Below are positions 61,390 to 64,000 of a stretch of 64,000 nucleotides of DNA, one piece after another. The stretch is from Thermoplasmatales archaeon (GTDB lineage Archaea > Thermoplasmatota > E2 > DHVEG-1), in assembly GCA_020350825.1 (NCBI GenBank), contig CP070724.1, forward strand, positions 737,789-801,788, written 5' to 3'. Numbering within the stretch: position 1 is the stretch's first letter; every line of letters starts with the position of its first letter. The notes beneath the pieces are model-generated. The model was given only the letters and a program-made list of their open reading frames with translations, searched no databases and was not told where the DNA came from. Made by a program: the position numbers and the translations under genes.

Positions 61390-63168
61390 ATGGGAGCAAG
61401 TAAAAAAATAAGAAAAGTGTTGATATTTGGGATTATAGCTTTGTTTATTGTTTCAACAGTAACTTCTATGGTAATTGGCTATGAAGTTATTACAACAAAT
61501 GGAGATTTGATAGATGAGGATTATGCGTTTTATCGTTTTGATAGACACCATTTTCCAGAGCCATATTCTTCTGAAAAACATATACTCGGAGAGCTGGTTG
61601 ATGATTTTACATCAATGGTATTGCCTGATTTTAAAGAAACGCTAAGTCCTTTGGTGATTGAAACGAGGAAAAAAGAATCAACACCAGTCGTAATGTCTGG
61701 TGGCCCGATGGATTCTCCGTGGCCGATGCATGGTCACGACATTCGTCATACAGGCAGGAGTCCGTATGGTATTGCTGAAAACCCAGGATATGAGATATGG
61801 CGGTTTAGAACAAAGGATACTGCAGATTGTTCTCCAGTTATCGACAATGATGGAACAATTTATATTGGCGCTGATGAGTTCTATGCAGTATACCCAAATG
61901 GAACCTTAAAATGGAAATATGATGTTCCTTATCGTATTTTTGCTTCTGCTCCTGCAATTGATGAAAATGGTATTGTTTATGTTGGAACTATCTGGGCAAT
62001 GCCTAATTATTTGTATGCCTTTTATACTAATAATGGGACTGTAAAATGGGCGTATGATGTAGGTAATTCTATAGAATCATCACCTGCTATAGGCGACGAC
62101 GGGATAATTTATTTTGGCGACTGGAGTGGTAATATCCATGCTGTATATCCAAATGGTACGAGGAAATGGAGATATACGACAGGAGATGTTGTTTCGTCTT
62201 CCCCTGCAATCGGTCAAGATGGTACTGTCTATGTTGGTTCTCATGATGATTATGTGTATGCATTTTATCCTAATAACGGTACGGTGAAATGGAAATTTAA
62301 AACAGGTAATTGGGTGCATGGGAGTCCAACAATTGGGGATGACGGGACTGTCTATATCGGTTCTGATGATGATTACCTCTATGCATTGTTTCCCAATAAT
62401 GGAACGATGAAATGGCGGTGTCAAATTGGAGCGGCCAGGGCCAGCCCTTCGTTAGACGAAAATGGTACACTCTATATTGGTGTCTGGGATAAAAATTTCT
62501 ATGCGATTTACCCTAATGGGACTATAAAGTGGACATTTAACATTGGCGATCGAGTTTGGGAGTCGTCTGCTGCGATTTCTGCGGATGGAACCCTTTATTT
62601 TGGAACATCTGATATATCAGGTTCGGCACCCTGGGCGCTTGATATTATTGCTTTGAATTCTGATGGTACTGAAAAGTGGAGACATTTTATTGAGACGTCT
62701 TTTTCTTCTCCTGCTATTGGCAAGGATGGTACCGTTTACATTGGGTCCTATGGCGGTCTACGGGCATTTGGCAATTATGACCCTAATGCACCAGATGCAC
62801 CGATTATTTCTGGTCGGACAATTGGAAAAGTAGGTAAAGAGTATGATTATAAGTTCACTTCAATAGATCCTAATGGCGATGATGTCTACTATTACATAGA
62901 ATGGGGAGATGGTGCTGTTGAAGACTGGATTGGTCCTTATGGTTCTGGTGTAAAAATTACGTTAAATCATACATGGACTCAGAAAAGATTGTATACCATA
63001 AGAGCCAGAGCACAAGACACCGATAATTTATTGGGTCCATGGGGTGAACTTGAGATAAGTATGCCGATGAACCAACAAACAACATCTAGTAGTTGGTGGT
63101 TTTTACAGTGGTTGCAGAATCATCCACGGATTCTTCCAATAATAAGACAGCTATTTAAATTAGAATAA
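61390..63168 (+). CDS. Secreted PQQ-type beta-propeller/PKD protein with conserved tail
   Basis: This 592-aa protein has a signal peptide (VLIFGIIALFIVSTVTSMVI) and a propeller of about eight blades with the repeated DNDGTIYIGADEFYAVYPNG, TLKWKYDV, DDGTVYIGSDDDYLYALFPN patterns (residues about 125-460). A PKD domain follows at about 475-565 (DPNGDDVYYYIEWGDGAVED, HTWTQKRLYTIRARAQD). The C-terminus ends MPMNQQTTSSSWWFLQWLQN then HPRILPIIRQLFKLE, the shared tail. TATA (TTTTATAAATG, about 61343) and a ribosome binding site (AGAAGGAAAT) precede it. Probably surface-exposed. Confidence 0.88.
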   Translation: MGASKKIRKVLIFGIIALFIVSTVTSMVIGYEVITTNGDLIDEDYAFYRFDRHHFPEPYSSEKHILGELVDDFTSMVLPDFKETLSPLVIETRKKESTPVVMSGGPMDSPWPMHGHDIRHTGRSPYGIAENPGYEIWRFRTKDTADCSPVIDNDGTIYIGADEFYAVYPNGTLKWKYDVPYRIFASAPAIDENGIVYVGTIWAMPNYLYAFYTNNGTVKWAYDVGNSIESSPAIGDDGIIYFGDWSGNIHAVYPNGTRKWRYTTGDVVSSSPAIGQDGTVYVGSHDDYVYAFYPNNGTVKWKFKTGNWVHGSPTIGDDGTVYIGSDDDYLYALFPNNGTMKWRCQIGAARASPSLDENGTLYIGVWDKNFYAIYPNGTIKWTFNIGDRVWESSAAISADGTLYFGTSDISGSAPWALDIIALNSDGTEKWRHFIETSFSSPAIGKDGTVYIGSYGGLRAFGNYDPNAPDAPIISGRTIGKVGKEYDYKFTSIDPNGDDVYYYIEWGDGAVEDWIGPYGSGVKITLNHTWTQKRLYTIRARAQDTDNLLGPWGELEISMPMNQQTTSSSWWFLQWLQNHPRILPIIRQLFKLE

Positions 63169-63453
63169 TAGTTTATGTGCAAATTTCAATTCTGCACATA
63201 AACCCACTACTTTATGTGCAAAGCCTCTAGCACACAACCAAACAACCGCAAGCGGATTACTAAAGTCAGGGATATGACCTTCGATAAACCCTGCGCTACC
63301 GCAAACACTACAAATAGATGGTTTCAATATCCTACCCTTTCCCGTTGCTCTCCATAGTTTGTTATGCGCCTTATACCATAGTCTATTATTACGCTTATAT
63401 CTAATATTAGCATCCTGCTTTTTTTTCCTTCTAACAAATTCATTCTTTTCCAT
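63160..63453 (-). CDS. HNH-like zinc protein with disrupted C-terminus
   Basis: This 97-aa protein is basic (MEKNEFVRRKKKQDANIRYK, NNRLWYKAHNKLWRATGKGR). It has CSVCGSAGFIEGHIPDFSNPLAVVWLCARGF, close to the phage HNH/zinc proteins that read CxxC-x(n)-H-x(n)-PLxVxWLCxxCH. Here the expected second cysteine pair and His are replaced by ARGFAHKVVGLCAELKFAHK, encoded by the TTTGCACATAAA-type repeats at 63172-63222. Insertion of that repeat appears to have replaced the true end. It overlaps the propeller gene end by 9 bp. Likely non-functional or altered. Confidence 0.6.
   Translation of the reverse strand: MEKNEFVRRKKKQDANIRYKRNNRLWYKAHNKLWRATGKGRILKPSICSVCGSAGFIEGHIPDFSNPLAVVWLCARGFAHKVVGLCAELKFAHKLLF
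63172..63222. repeat. IS-end-like repeat cluster
   Basis: TTTATGTGCAAA (63172-63183), TGCACATAAAC (63193-63203) and TTTATGTGCAAAG (63211-63223) are copies of the motif found at the 3' end of the IS5-like transposase (48114-48153). The stretch TTCAATTCTGCACATAAACC matches TTCAATTTTGCACATAAACT there. It looks like a solo IS end or a small non-autonomous element. Confidence 0.6.
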
Positions 63454-63628
63454 CTTTTATCACCCCCTTTTTATCTACTTTTACAACTCCTTTAAACCTA
63501 TCACAAGAGATCAGGATAGTATCATTAACCAACCGGAAACAAAAATTAGGAAAAATACAACGATCTCCGTCATAAGGACAGGGAACAACTTTAACCATTT
63601 TCCAATGCTTAGGGGTTTCATCCGGCAT
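63440..63628 (-). CDS. Small Cys-containing protein (62 aa)
   Basis: The protein reads MPDETPKHWKMVKVVPCPYD, GDRCIFPNFCFRLVNDTILI, SCDRFKGVVKVDKKGVIKDG and KE. Four cysteines (C-x6-C-x5-C-x10-C) may hold a metal. The start overlaps the end of the upstream 48-aa gene, and the end overlaps the HNH-like gene start, so the three minus-strand genes form a tight operon like those of archaeal viruses and plasmids. Family unrecognised. Confidence 0.65.
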   Translation of the reverse strand: MPDETPKHWKMVKVVPCPYDGDRCIFPNFCFRLVNDTILISCDRFKGVVKVDKKGVIKDGKE

Positions 63629-63764
63629 GGTTGTAAACCTCCCCTATGGTAACCCGCTGTACATTTTTAGAATGGCAATAAGGACAATTACGGCTATACT
63701 CAAATTGGGTAACAACCGAATATAGCTGTTGGCAATCCTCACAGCAATAAAAACGGACAGCCAT
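63618..63764 (-). CDS. Zinc-ribbon micro-protein (48 aa)
   Basis: ATG at 63764 behind GGAGTGTG opens MAVRFYCCEDCQQLYSVVTQ then FEYSRNCPYCHSKNVQRVTI and GEVYNHAG. Two CxxC pairs (CEDC and CPYC) make a rubredoxin-like zinc ribbon. The stop overlaps the start of the next gene by 11 bp. Such ribbons are frequent in viral and plasmid gene sets. First gene of the small operon at the window's right edge. Confidence 0.7.
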   Translation of the reverse strand: MAVRFYCCEDCQQLYSVVTQFEYSRNCPYCHSKNVQRVTIGEVYNHAG

Positions 63765-63792
63765 TTTAGTTCACACTCCAAAAATGGGAGGC

Positions 63793-63838
63793 GGGGTAGG
63801 GGGAAATTATGAGTGGCAAAACCCTACCCCCTTTTTTC
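63793..63838 (+). terminator. GC-rich hairpin followed by T run
   Basis: GGGGTAGGG (63793-63801) pairs with CCCTACCCC (63822-63830), followed by CTTTTTTCT. The 20-nt loop contains ATTATGAGTGGC. On the plus strand it has the form of an intrinsic terminator; on the minus strand it would lie in the leader of the small Cys-rich operon. The remaining 63839-64000 shows no gene. Confidence 0.5.
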
Positions 63839-64000
63839 TGTAGCTACGGCAGATCAATCTCATTAAAATACACCCCAAATGTAAACGATGAAAACGATTA
63901 ATGAACATGTTATTACGTATACGCACACAAGCATGCGCATTAAAAATTACCAGAGCGATTACATAGTTTACATAAAGCCATTTAAATAATAATTTTTTCT

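Noticed and set aside
1..64000. CRISPR arrays, rRNA genes and a replication origin.
   Set aside because: No regularly spaced repeat series, no rRNA-like stretch and no Cdc6/Orc gene or origin-box cluster was seen.

Overview
The window comes from an AT-rich archaeal chromosome, most probably a heterotrophic member of the Thermoplasmata (Thermoplasmatota) related to uncultured sediment lineages. Supporting signs are an archaeal-type alanyl-tRNA synthetase, pantoate kinase plus fused CoaBC (archaeal CoA route), four-subunit pyruvate:ferredoxin oxidoreductase, a tungsten-type aldehyde:ferredoxin oxidoreductase, TATA-box promoters, and many secreted proteins with PKD, beta-propeller, beta-helix and peptidase domains. 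The lineage is inferred from gene content only.

Layout. 1-4.3 kb is an array of paralogous small membrane proteins, called here the SPLF family after a shared motif. It has one secreted neighbour, repeated promoter boxes, a dispersed short repeat and several hairpin-forming transcription units, including one copy of a two-copy candidate ncRNA. 4.4-16.4 kb is mostly housekeeping: a PHP hydrolase, a metal-ligand-poor class II aldolase homologue with MtnA, CBS-domain proteins, RusA, UspA, CoaBC and threonine aldolase. The second copy of the candidate ncRNA is at 14.4 kb. 16.7-22.5 kb holds three C25 (gingipain-like) secreted cysteine peptidases, one interrupted by a single in-frame stop, divergent from a tandem Lrp/AsnC regulator. 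23.9-41 kb is a long, mostly minus-strand block: pantoate kinase (plus strand), a split MgtE-type transporter with two PhoU/TrkA-C proteins, porBADC, a thiamine-binding-type protein, two aminotransferases, AOR, homoserine dehydrogenase, an unrecognised 424-aa protein, a histidine kinase with a PAS protein, and an HTH regulator. 41-45 kb carries alaS and an M29-type aminopeptidase.

45.1-46.4 kb is a decayed duplicate of the left-end locus, with frameshifts and a start codon changed from ATG to ACG. 46.5-50.7 kb is accessory: a PKD protein, a cupin, an IS5-like transposase, an AbrB-type protein, an odd tRNA-like gene and an HTH protein behind several palindromes. 50.9-63.2 kb is a secretome island: a frameshift-split giant surface protein, a beta-helix protein that has lost its C-terminal tail by frameshift, a 1487-aa M28 peptidase, and a beta-propeller/PKD protein. 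The right edge has small Cys-rich genes of viral or plasmid character.

The genes fit a protein-degrading lifestyle. C25, M28 and M29 peptidases release peptides and amino acids, aminotransferases deaminate them, and POR and AOR oxidise the resulting keto acids and aldehydes with ferredoxin. The most novel-looking material is the pair of covarying ncRNA-like elements, the SPLF family with its hairpin units and 3' repeat, and a conserved C-terminal tail shared by secreted proteins.
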